Below are positions 13,198-22,462 of a stretch of DNA of 64,000 nucleotides, piece after piece. Source of the DNA: Proteles cristata cristata. Its lineage: Eukaryota; Chordata; Mammalia; Carnivora; Hyaenidae. Location: assembly GCA_017311185.1 (NCBI GenBank), contig JAESUZ010002552.1:806001-870000 (forward strand), read 5' to 3'. Numbering within the stretch: position 1 is the first letter of the stretch; each line of letters opens with the position of its first letter. Made by a program: the position numbers and the translations under genes. The notes beneath the pieces are model-generated. The model did not search any database, was not told the DNA's origin, and saw only the letters and a program-made list of their open reading frames with translations.

Positions 13198-13684
13198 GAT
13201 TCCGCCCTGCACCTCTGCCGCTTGGTCAGGGCCAGGCGTTCACCTCCACAGTGGGGCTGGCAGCCGAGGCCTGGGCACAGAGGAAAGTCCACAGAGTGCG
13301 AAGTCCTGCCTGCACAGTCACGGGTGCTCGATAAGAGCCACATGAGACCCAGCAGTCTTTCTGTGGCTGCTGGAGCCATTGGTAACATCGCCTCCTAGTT
13401 ATTCATTAGGGGCGACGGAAGGCAATTTGGGGTGACGCTTGAAGACCCCGATCAGAGGCACTGCAATCCAGAAAGAATTCCGGGGCATCTCTGGCACGCG
13501 TGCCAGCGCTTCTGCTCTCCCAGTGCCCCTCCTCCTCTCCCCTCCTCCCTCAGGCCCGCCTCCAGCACCCCCTCCCTCCTCCTCCCTGCTGTCCACATCT
13601 GGATTCAACTAGAGAACAACAGGCTTTCTGTGAATGCCTCCACCTTCCCCTGTGCTGCATCCTCTAGTTCAGAGCTTTGGTTCT

Positions 13685-13686
<2 letters not shown>

Positions 13687-13718
<32 letters not shown>
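13687..13718. repeat. (GT)n microsatellite
   Basis: About 15 uninterrupted GT units; likely polymorphic. Confidence 0.96.
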
Positions 13719-13719
<1 letters not shown>

Positions 13720-14259
13720 ACGGGGTGGATATGGGAGAAGGGGTCGGGAAACCCCAGAGTTAGAGGCCCCCACCCCTCCCTGTTGTCCTGAGTCTTACCA
13801 TTCCCAGCTGCTCCAGGTTCACCAGGGCGCCTGGAGCCCTAGCTCGCAGCCGGAGCTGGCAATCTCAGGCACAAGAAAGGGACTTCAGTCGCCCAGCCTC
13901 CACCTCAGTCCCAGGCCAGGGAGCGTGGCCACCCCTCCCAGACGGAGCAGTCCCGCTGGGCTCCTGGAGGCAGGCAGTAAATTGGAATGCAGCAGTCACA
14001 GTTGAAGGCAGCTGTAACTCTCATTAAAGTGACATCAACCCTACCCCGCAGGAGGATGCTGTAAATCCAAGGAAAGGGGGCATTCATCCAGGGAGAACCA
14101 CAGAAGCAAAGGAAAAAAACCCCATAAATAGAAGAGACGTGGAGTCTGGAACTAACAGCCGGGCCCTGCCCATGGCCTCTGAACTGGGGGTAGGGAGGCA
14201 CCCCTGGGCCCGAGGAGTGGCGTGGAGGTCTGGAGCCTAATGAGGTGTAAGAGCCTAAT

Positions 14260-14285
14260 GAGAATCAACCCTCTGGTTGATTCTC
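14260..14285. repeat. Perfect 11-bp inverted repeat, 4-nt loop
   Basis: gagaatcaacc at 14260-14270, loop ctct, then its exact complement ggttgattctc at 14275-14285. It can form a short hairpin in either strand; no flanking run suggests a known RNA class. Confidence 0.95.
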
Positions 14286-14567
14286 GTCTGCCCTTCCTGC
14301 ACAGTCTCAGGCTGGGCCTGGCGCTGGGAGCAGAGCTGGCTTATGTGCCGGTGGGAATCACTGGGTTCAGATCTCACTGCTCATGGGTCTTTTCAAGGGT
14401 AAGAGGAGCAGCTGACATAGGTCATTAGAATTATTTTCTGGGAGAAATAAGCTGTGGGTCAAACTTTGGGCTTAGAGCTGGTCACCGGGTTTCAAATCCT
14501 GACTCGGCTACCTGGTGGAGATCTTCTGATTCTTTTCATCAGAAGAATGGAAACAGGAGAGGAGCCT

Positions 14568-14780
14568 GGGCACCTGGGTGGCTCAGTCGGTTGAGCGTCC
14601 AGCTCCAGCTCAGGTCATGATCTCGAGGTTTGTGAGTTCGAGCCCCACATCGGGCTCACCGCTGTCAGTGCAGAGCCTGCTTTGGCTCCCCTGTCCCCCT
14701 CTCTCTGCCCCTCCCCTGCTTGCACTCTCTCTCTCTCTCTCAAAAATAAGCATTAAAAAAGAAAGAGAGAAAGAAAGAAA
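14568..14780 (+). mobile_element. Felid SINE (SINEC_Fc-type)
   Basis: Head gggcacctgggtggctcagt, B-box gagttcgagcccc, CT-rich body and an A/GA-rich tail. A 9-bp match (aatggaaac) occurs at 14546-14554 and 14781-14789, but 13 bases separate the left copy from the SINE head, so the target duplication is uncertain. Confidence 0.93.
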
Positions 14781-15379
14781 AATGGAAACGGCCACCGTAC
14801 CACGCATGCTTGGTGGAGGTAAGCGTGTGGCAGGCTCTGGCAGTCAGAAGGTGCTGCTTTGCCAATGACTAAATGAATGGACAAATCCCTGTCACCGCAG
14901 AGGCTGGGATTTCCTTCAGATCGATTCCCCTCTGCCTGAGTCTTGCTCAGCCAGTGATTTGTTGAGACCCCTTGGGCAAGTTACTAGCTTTGGGTTTTTC
15001 CCCCCCCAGGGTTTTTTGGGGTTTCCCCCCTAGGATATGAAGAATTGTAGGAGGTTGGATCTGGGGTGGATGGTACTAGATGAAGTAGAAGCATGGTCTC
15101 TCCCCCCCACCCCGCTGTCTTGGGGGTCTGCGGAACAGCCCAGGGCTCAAGGGCCCTATGAGTAATGGGCTTCATTCCAGAACCTTCCTCTAGATTCCAT
15201 CCTCACCACCTACACAAAGATCCTCTGCTGGGAGGCCACACTCACCTTTGCTCTGGAGCCCAGCTGGCAGCGGCACTGGCAGCTGGTCTATTCTGAGGAA
15301 GAGTCAAGGCCACCATGCTCTCTTGAAGGTTGAGTGAAGGAGAAAGAGTTGGTGGGAGAAGAGTGGGCATGCTCTTCTT

Positions 15380-15516
15380 TCATGTGCATCAGATCACCTG
15401 GAGGGCCCATTAAATGACAGAGGGGTGGGGGGCTACCCCATGAATTCGGTTGCAGCAGGCCTGAGGTGGGGCCCAAGAAGTGCATTTCTAATCAGTTCTT
15501 AGGCGACTGATGCTGC
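15380..15516. repeat. MER5A-type element
   Basis: Close to MER5A: gcatcagatcacctggaggg, cctgaggtggggcccaagaa, gtgcatttctaatcagttct, gactgatgctgctg. Confidence 0.9.
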
Positions 15517-16498
15517 TGTGCCAGAATTCAGGCTTCCTTTCCGCTGCGATTGCAGCCCAGGCAAACGGGGGGCTCAGGCCAACCCCAGGACGCCAGTGTG
15601 CACACTTCCAAGTCACCTGGGAGCCTCAGAGGCCAGCATTCACAGGGGCACAAAGAGCTGGTGTGAGGCCCGAGCGGAACACCAGTTCTGTACTTCCAAC
15701 AAGCTCCCGGGCCATAGAGGGCCCTGGTGAAGAAGTTCAGTTTCCTTGGGGGGCCTCCCCCATTCCCTCCCCGCCAAAAGGGCTCATGGAAAAGGGGGTG
15801 AGGAGAGAAAAAAGCGAGAACTAAATTGGGCCCAGCGGTCTGGTCAGGGAGCTCGGCACGATGCGTCGAAAGGAAAGGTGGTATAACCAGGCTGCTGAAA
15901 TGCACAGAAATGACGCAGGGCTTGGGGAAGGAAGGGTGAGTCACATCTGTTGGCGGACAGGCTCAGAGTGGGTACAGGCAGCCCTGCTGATTTAAAGGAG
16001 GCTTCTGGGGCACATCTGCCTCCAGGGAGAGAGGCTGATGATGGATGAATGGAGCAGCTGAGCCTTCCAAAGGGTCAGGAGTGGGGGTGGGGCAGAGGAG
16101 TGGGTCAGCAGAGCCGCCTGCTTCGCCAGCAGGACACGGTTAACCAACACTCAAGGCCCTCACAGGAAGCACCCCAATGCCCCATGTCTGCCATCTCCTG
16201 CAAAGCCAGGCAGAGTCCAAACCCCCCTCCAAGGACAGCGCCCAGGGGCTCATGACCTGCTGTCTGCACACCAAACCCACTTCCAATCATGTAAGCAGCT
16301 GCTTTCTCACCGGGCTTTGGGGCAGAGCATTCCAGGCCCTCTGGGGGCCCCACGGCTATGGTGATCCATTCTCGTCACCTCACCAAGTGACACATTTTGT
16401 GCCTCAGCAGGAAGGGGCGAACTTAGGGCATCAGGTGCTCCCACACATGGGAGGAGGGCAGAGACGTTATTGGATCCCATTTAAAAATGAGAAAAATG

Positions 16499-16822
16499 GG
16501 GCACCTGGGTGGCTCAGTTGGTTAAGCTTTTGGTTTTGGCTCAGGTCATGATCTCACTATTTGTGGGATGGAGCTTCATGTTGGGCTCTGTGCTGACAGC
16601 TCGTAGTCGGCTTGGGATTTTCTCTCTCCCTCTCTCTCCCTCTCTCTCTCTCCCTCTCTCTCTCATTGAGCTCATGCTCTCATTGAGAGAGAGCGAGGGA
16701 GGGGAGGGGGCAGAGAGAAGGAGAGACAGAATCCTAAATGTGAGATTATGACCTGAGCCGAGATCAAGAGTAGGATGCTTAACTGGCTGAGCCACCCAGG
16801 TGCTCCAATATAAATAAACTTT
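16499..16822 (+). mobile_element. Composite foldback SINE locus (plus SINE containing an inverted SINE)
   Basis: A perfect 19-bp target duplication (tttaaaaatgagaaaaatg at 16480-16498 and 16823-16841) encloses a plus-strand SINE head and body (16499 to about 16660), an internally shortened minus-strand SINE whose head ends at about 16806 (ggctgagccacccaggtgct), and then an aatataaataaac tail. The simplest reading is a second SINE nested in the CT-rich body of the first. The two heads, about 200 bases apart, could pair as a hairpin. Confidence 0.93.
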
Positions 16823-17424
16823 TTTAAAAATGAGAAAAATGAGGGTAAAGGAAATGAAAGAACTTGTCCAAAGCAGCACATCTAAGTAAGAATTTGGACC
16901 CCAAGAGGAGTGGCAGGCTTCTCGTTCCCAGCCGGCCTCTCTGCTGCAAGGACTCTAACTCCCTCTCAGAACTGGCATCAGGCATGGGGTAGGAGGCGAG
17001 AGGCGAGAGTTTGTAGTCATGGGTGCTGGGGCGCAGGGCCTGGGGCCCCCTTCAGGAGGGAGACCCTCGTGGGGAGGTTCACAGCTCTGTCCCTGAAGGA
17101 CCGCATCAGCTGGAGGGAGCTCTGCCGTCCAAGGTTGCATCCCCTCCTGAGGTGGGTGGTGGGAAGTTTCCATCCAATGACAGGTTCCCTGACCTCAGGG
17201 TAGGGACATCTCCTTGGGGCCACCCAGCTCCAGAGTGTCCACTGGCTTAGCCCAGGCCTTGGCTGCCACTGTGTCCCTTGCCACCACCAATCCTGCCTCT
17301 CTCTGTCCCCCACAGGGGTTCATCTCAGCAGCGCCCCCATAAGTCACGCAAATCTCTTAGAGTGTGTTTCCTGGGAACTTCAGGCAGAAGCGAAAGGGAG
17401 CTAATATCAGCAGGATGCTTCTTT

Positions 17425-17800
17425 TGTCTTTTTAGATAGTCTCATTTAATGTAATAAATCTATGACATAAATATTTTTGCTATCTTATTGTTGGGGGAAG
17501 GTTAAAGAAGTTGGCAAGGGAGCGCCTGGGTGGCTCAGTCAGTTAAGTGTCTGACTTCGGCTCAGGGTTCGTGAGTTCGAGCCCCATGTTGGGCTCTGTC
17601 TGTGCCGCCAACTCTGAGCCTGGAGCGTGCTTCAGATTCTATCTCTCTCTCCCTCTCTTTCTCTCTCTGCCCTCCCCAGCTCATGCTCTGTCTCTCCACC
17701 TCTCTCAAAAAGAAATAAACATTAAAAAAAGAGAAGTTGTCAAGACCCGAATAGTATCTGGCAAAGCTGGGACTCTCATCCAGATCCACAGTGACTTTGA
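17425..17800 (-). repeat. MIR split by a SINE
   Basis: The left part ends ggaaggttaaagaagttggc and the right part resumes gttgtcaagacccgaatag, then ggcaaagctgggactctc. Together they read as a reverse MIR interrupted at 17519-17731. Confidence 0.7.
17519..17731 (+). mobile_element. Felid SINE inserted in a MIR
   Basis: Full-length SINE with 13-bp target duplication, agaagttggcaag (17506-17518) and agaagttgtcaag (17732-17744). The head is gcgcctgggtggctcagtca and the tail aaagaaataaacatta. Confidence 0.95.
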
Positions 17801-19400
17801 GGGCGCTCTGTGGCCACCGTATGCACCGCTGACCTGTGGCATCTATGGTGGAAAAGAGCTGACTGGCCAAAGGCAGTGTTGGAGTAAGGCTGGGCACACC
17901 CAGGAGAAGGGCGCTCACACCTCGGGTGTGAGTAGGGGAAGCAAGTTGGGGACAACAGAAGCCGCATGTGGCCAAGGGGGCAGTGGGCGGCTCTGGTGGA
18001 AGAGGACCTCAGTCTGACCATGGGTCCCAGGACACCTGCAGCCCCGGCCTGCGGCAGCCCAACCCCAAATCTTCCCCCCACAGGCCTGGGCGGTGAGGGC
18101 TGCTGGCTCCTCATGTCCCCTGGGCATACAAAGAGGGGTCACCCTTGCTCAAGCTGGTTGGTAAAACCCAGGCCCAATCCTGCCCCAGTGAAGGGAAAGG
18201 GAGCCTAAGCCATCTCTGGCCCTCACGCAGCTGAGGACTTGCTCTCTGCCTGGACTCTGGCTCTGCTTGTAGCCAGGGAGAAAAGGGGAGTTCAAGGTCA
18301 GTTTGCTGCCACAGCAGCAACCCATCTTATGGATTTTCCCTCAGGCCCCAGCACCCGAGCATTCTGGAGATGACAACGGAAAGAGCTGTTGCATCTTGAC
18401 GCCTGGCACCAGGTCTAGAGGGAAGCCTAATACTGGAGCCGTCCGCCTGAGGGGTGATGGCCGTGGACGGGCACCTGGGGGATGGTTAGCGGACACCACC
18501 CTCATTCTCGTGGGTTTTCTGAGCACGAAACGGCACCCCTGTCAAGCTTCCGCATCAATTTGGAAAGTGGTTCATCTGAGCCTCCCCTTGCCCCTGAAGA
18601 TTCGGAATACATATTTACGGTTCACATCAGTAGAGACAAAAGTAACCCTTTTTATCTTTTCCTGTGAATCGGGTGCTTCCACTGCGAAGATGGACTGCAG
18701 AAGATGCAACCTTCCCCGGGAAGGTTATGCGCCAGGTGTCTGAAAGTAACACCTGCCCCGTATACCCCAAGGAGTTAGAAATCTCGGTTCCTTAACACAC
18801 TCAGCCGGAAACCCCTCTGGCCTCAGTGACAAGATGGGGGCCTTGAAATGAAACAGCAGCTCCCCATCAGGCGCCGGGGCGTGAGGTTTGCATGTGGTCA
18901 GCCTTCGCCCAGAAAGGACCCTGCCCCGGCCTTGGTCTCCTCACCTGGTGGGGAATGTCCTCTCTGCCACCCAGGAGGCACGTCTGTGACTGCTGTCTTT
19001 TTTATTTCTGTTCTGTTTAAAAAAAAAAAAAAGTCTTTGTGAGAAAAATCCTGCAGTTCTGCCTGTTTTCTCTGAGTGGTTTATTAGCTGAGGTGTGTGC
19101 TTGCTGAGCGACACACACTAATATTTTCCTCCTTAGCAAAACATGAATTATCTCACCCGGTAACCTTTCTCTCAGGCATTTTTTTCTTTACCACCAGAAG
19201 CTGTGGGGGCACCAAGCAATTTCTGGATTTCCCATCGTCCTTGCAAGCTGACTGCAGCGTGTGAGGAGAGAGCTGTCCCCCTGGGCTGGGCGCCTCCTCC
19301 GTGCCCCGGGCACCCAGGGACGGCCGCTCTCCCAGCACTGCCTGCGCCGGGTGGGAGCCCTCTGTTTACATCTCTCATCTCCTACAAGGCCGATGAACAG
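17801..19400. other. Intergenic stretch, no gene seen
   Basis: Unique sequence of moderate GC with a poly-A run near 19019-19032. No gene, RNA or recognised repeat of note. Confidence 0.65.
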
Positions 19401-19401
19401 A

Positions 19402-19492
19402 CTTCCTCTTCTTCCTCTTCTTCCTCTTCCTCTTCTTCTTCTTCTTTTTCTTCTTCTTCTTCTTCTTCTTCTTCTTCTTCTTCTTCTTCTTC
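19402..19492. repeat. (TTC)n / (GAA)n tract, about 90 bp
   Basis: Nearly pure TTC with a few CCT and TTT interruptions, placed exactly where the A-tail of a minus-strand L1 fragment should be. It probably grew from that tail. It encodes Ser or Phe/Leu runs only as an artefact. Confidence 0.95.
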
Positions 19493-19850
19493 AACTTAAA
19501 TTCAAGTTAGTTAACTTATAGTGCAGGCTTGGTTACAGGAGTGATTCAGATCTTACATATGACACCCAATACTCATCCCGAAAAGTGCCCTCTTTTTTTA
19601 AAAAAGTTTTTTTAACGTTTATTTATTTTTGAGACTGAGAGAGAGAGAGAGAGCATGAGGAGCGGAGGAGCAGAGAGAGGGGGAGACAGAGAATCCAATG
19701 CAGGCTCCAGGCTCTGAGCTGTCAGCACAGAGCCTGATGCCGGGCTCGAACTCATCAACCACAAGATCATGGCCGGAGCTGAAGTTGGATGCCTAACCGA
19801 TTGAGCCACCTGGGCACCCCAAAAGTGCCCTCCTTAATGCAATTCACTCG
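19493..19850 (-). mobile_element. Carnivore L1 3' end, interrupted by a SINE
   Basis: attcaagttagttaacttat, gacacccaatactcatcccg and aaagtgccctccttaatgc are the reverse of the carnivore L1 3' terminus. The piece is split at 19593-19820 by a SINE and is heavily 5'-truncated. Confidence 0.85.
19593..19820 (-). mobile_element. Felid SINE nested in an L1 fragment
   Basis: Minus-strand SINE (taacgtttatttatttttga at its tail; ttgagccacctgggcacccc at its head) with a perfect 12-bp target duplication aaaagtgccctc at 19581-19592 and 19821-19832. Confidence 0.96.
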
Positions 19851-20229
19851 CTTCTGTATTCCCAGCCCCCCAGATCAGCGCCTGGCGTGTAGCAACCCTA
19901 CGAAGGTTTGCTGCAGAACCAGGTGAATGAGTGAAATGGAAGACTGTACCGCATGAGTTGCTGGGGTCACAAACGAGCTTCCCCTGTGGCACGCCCCAGC
20001 CCCCATTTCTTGCCTCTCTGTATAAGCAGGACTTGGGGTCCTTTGCTGTTCCTGGCACTTGTTGAGGCCCATCCTCTGGGCCTGTCTGCGGCCATTCTCA
20101 GCTGCTGGCCAGCCGGAGCATTCACTCGGGAGCCCAGGGCCTCTTCCCCAGCCTCCCTTTGGGCAGAAGGGAGGATTAAGGCCCCGGAGTCTGGGGACAG
20201 AGGGACCGGGGAATAACTGTGGAGCTTGG

Positions 20230-20350
20230 CAATCACTTAGCATCAGCTCCTCCTCTTTTAAAGATGAGGCACCTAAGGCTCAGAGAGCTGAGATGTCAGG
20301 TTCAAGGCCACCTAGCTGGGGGAGTGATGGAGCTGGCACTAAGGCCTAGC
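20230..20350 (-). repeat. MIR fragment
   Basis: Reverse MIR core: tttaaagatgaggcacctaa, ggctcagagagctgagatg, ggccacctagctggggga. Confidence 0.7.
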
Positions 20351-20509
20351 AGTATTGAGACACAAGGGCCTCCTAATTAATCCTGAGCGTGAGGCTTTTC
20401 TAGTCCCTTTTGCTGCCGCTTCCCCTGAGCCAGGAGGAGGGAACGGCCAGTCTTGTCCCCCACTTCCGGTGTGCAGCGCCAACTCCTGTCTCCCACCTCA
20501 TTTGGTCCC

Positions 20510-20622
20510 CGTGGCTTCCCATTTCTCAGATGAGCAAACTGGTGCAGAAAGCAGAGGGAACCGGCCCAAGAGAGCGGAGCTGGCCAGCAGCTGCACCGGG
20601 GCTGACGTTCGGTTCTCAGTCT
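20510..20622 (-). repeat. MIR-like fragment (weak)
   Basis: catttctcagatgagcaaac followed by gcagaaagcagagggaaccg resembles the reverse MIR core. Confidence 0.45.
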
Positions 20623-21745
20623 TTCAGCTTGTGGCCCGGCTGCCATTCTGTCACTCCGACAGGGTCCGCTCTGCTGCTCTGCTCATCCCTCCAGGCCCCT
20701 GAGGCCGCTGACCCAACCAGGCTCCAATGGAGACGTGAGATGCCCTGCTGGGGGGTGGGGGGGGTGGCTGGGAGGTGAGACCAGAGCCCAGGATCCTGCC
20801 TCGGCCCAAGACCAGGGTGCTGCTGCCGCCGCCGCAGCCTCTTCCTGCTCCAGGACTGGAGCCTTCGATGGCGCCGGCTGGGATGATGGGTCTTATCAGG
20901 GAGCTCAGCACATACCGCTCAGCAGACTCAGGTGCTAACAATCCTGCACGTCCAGGCCTTCTTGGATGGTGTTTGCTGAGCTAAGACCCCCTCCAATGGG
21001 AGAAAGTCTAAGGGACACCTCCCCACCCAGCATCCTACTGTGGGGAAAGTGGGCAGCCAGCCAGCTCACAAAAGGACCCTCTATCAGCCCCCACCTTCCC
21101 TCTGGCCTTGAAATCGCCTGGGAGCTATCCCTAGCAGCAATGAAACACAGGGTGCTGGCTTAGTCTGTGCTCAAAAGGGGGAAAGAAGGGCTCCCAGGAC
21201 AGGGTAAGGGATTAAGGCACTTCCCTTTTGGGTTACACTGCATCCGCACCCCTCATGTGCTCTAGATAAAGGCGCTTATGTGGCTGTTCCACATAAATGA
21301 ATTTTCCCCAAGAAAGTAAGATTCGTGGCTCATAACTCGCCTCCATCTAAGGTTGGTTCTTGTTGGCTGGTCTCAGGGTGAAGCTAAGGAGGGGAGGCTT
21401 ATCTGGGTTTGTCGTGTCTATTGATAATCAGTCTCTGTCTGTCTCCCTCCCCCCCATAATGCTGTAATAGGTTTGTATAAACGGGCACTAAAGGTCGTAT
21501 ACTTGAATCCTGGCACTATATACTTTAGCTATCGACTGGCTACCTCTAAACCCCAGGTGCCCCACAGTCGAAGGAAGTTTGTACTTTCAGTAGCTGGTCA
21601 AGGGGTCTGTTGGGCTCTTCGTGTCAGTGGTTCCCCCATGAAGTGGCTTGTCTGAGTCCACATTTGTCAGCCTGTGCCTCAGAGCTTGGCCCCCACTTCC
21701 TCCCGTGAGGCTGATCTCCGTGTCTCTATGCTCTGGCTCATGAGG

Positions 21746-21838
21746 CTCTCTCCTTCCCTTCCTCCCTCCCTCCCCCCATTCCTCCCTCCCTTCCTTCTTC
21801 CCTTCCTCCCTTCCTTTTTCCCTTTCTCTCTTCCTTCC
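21746..21838. repeat. Polypyrimidine (TTCC/TCCC)n tract
   Basis: About 90 bases of almost pure C/T with CCTT and CCTC units; low complexity. Confidence 0.93.
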
Positions 21839-21956
21839 ACGATTCAAAGAGCTCCCTATTCTAGATACTCTGTTCTAAGCCAGTGGACCTGTTTCCACTT
21901 AGCTTACAGGATGAAGGTGGAGCCAGCTAAAAACAGACATTCAAATAAGCAAGGTA

Positions 21957-22172
21957 GGGGCACCTGGGTGGCTCAGTCGGTTAAGGCGTTAAGCATCTGA
22001 CTCTTGATTTCGGCTCAGGTCATGATCTCACGGTTCCTGGAATGGAGCCCCACGTTAGGCTCACGGCTGACAGCAGACAGTCTGCTTGGGATTCTCTCTC
22101 TCCCTCCTTCTCTCTCTCTCTCTGCCCCTCCCCCCTCAAAATAAATGAACATAAAAAAATAAAAAAGAACCC
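21957..22172 (+). mobile_element. Felid SINE, full length
   Basis: Head ggggcacctgggtggctcag, ttgatttcggctcaggtcat variant, CT body, aaataaatgaac tail. Perfect 10-bp target duplication aagcaaggta at 21947-21956 and 22173-22182. The flanks look like a degraded L2. Confidence 0.95.
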
Positions 22173-22364
22173 AAGCAAGGTAAATCCAGGTAAGTGCTGT
22201 GAAAACAGTGAGAAGTGTAATGTCGGGGGGGGGAGGCGAGGTGATCCCGAATTCTTTGTCGAACCCCCTAAGATGTGCACAGGAAGCCCTGCCCACATTC
22301 ACCCCTGGACGTTCGTGGCCTTTGGCGGGGTCAACAGTGGCTTTCCCACAGTTCCATCCGCAGT

Positions 22365-22462
22365 CCAGATACAAGCTTCCCAAGGGCAGAGAGAGCATCT
22401 CCCCCAGCTCTGTGCCCTTCACTTGCCCAGCACACACCAGGCATGAGTAACAGCCTCGTAAA
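22365..22462 (+). repeat. L2 3'-end-like fragment
   Basis: caagcttcccaagggcagag, ctgtgcccttcacttgccca and gcacacaccaggcatgagta follow the order of the L2 3' end; diverged. Confidence 0.5.

Larger units (their letters stand above)
10180..14565. other. Intergenic stretch, no gene seen
   Basis: Mostly unique sequence with MIR and MER5 remnants and one GT microsatellite (listed separately). Frames of up to 140 codons occur, but none resembles a known protein or is framed by convincing splice sites. Confidence 0.7.

Noticed and set aside
14578..14868. Frames beginning MAQSV..., recurring at several sites (19.6, 35.5, 48.0, 50.3 kb and others)
   Set aside because: This is read-through of felid SINE sequence, not a gene family.
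19203..19521. Poly-Ser and poly-Leu frames near 19.2-19.5 kb
   Set aside because: They are translations of the (TTC)n microsatellite.
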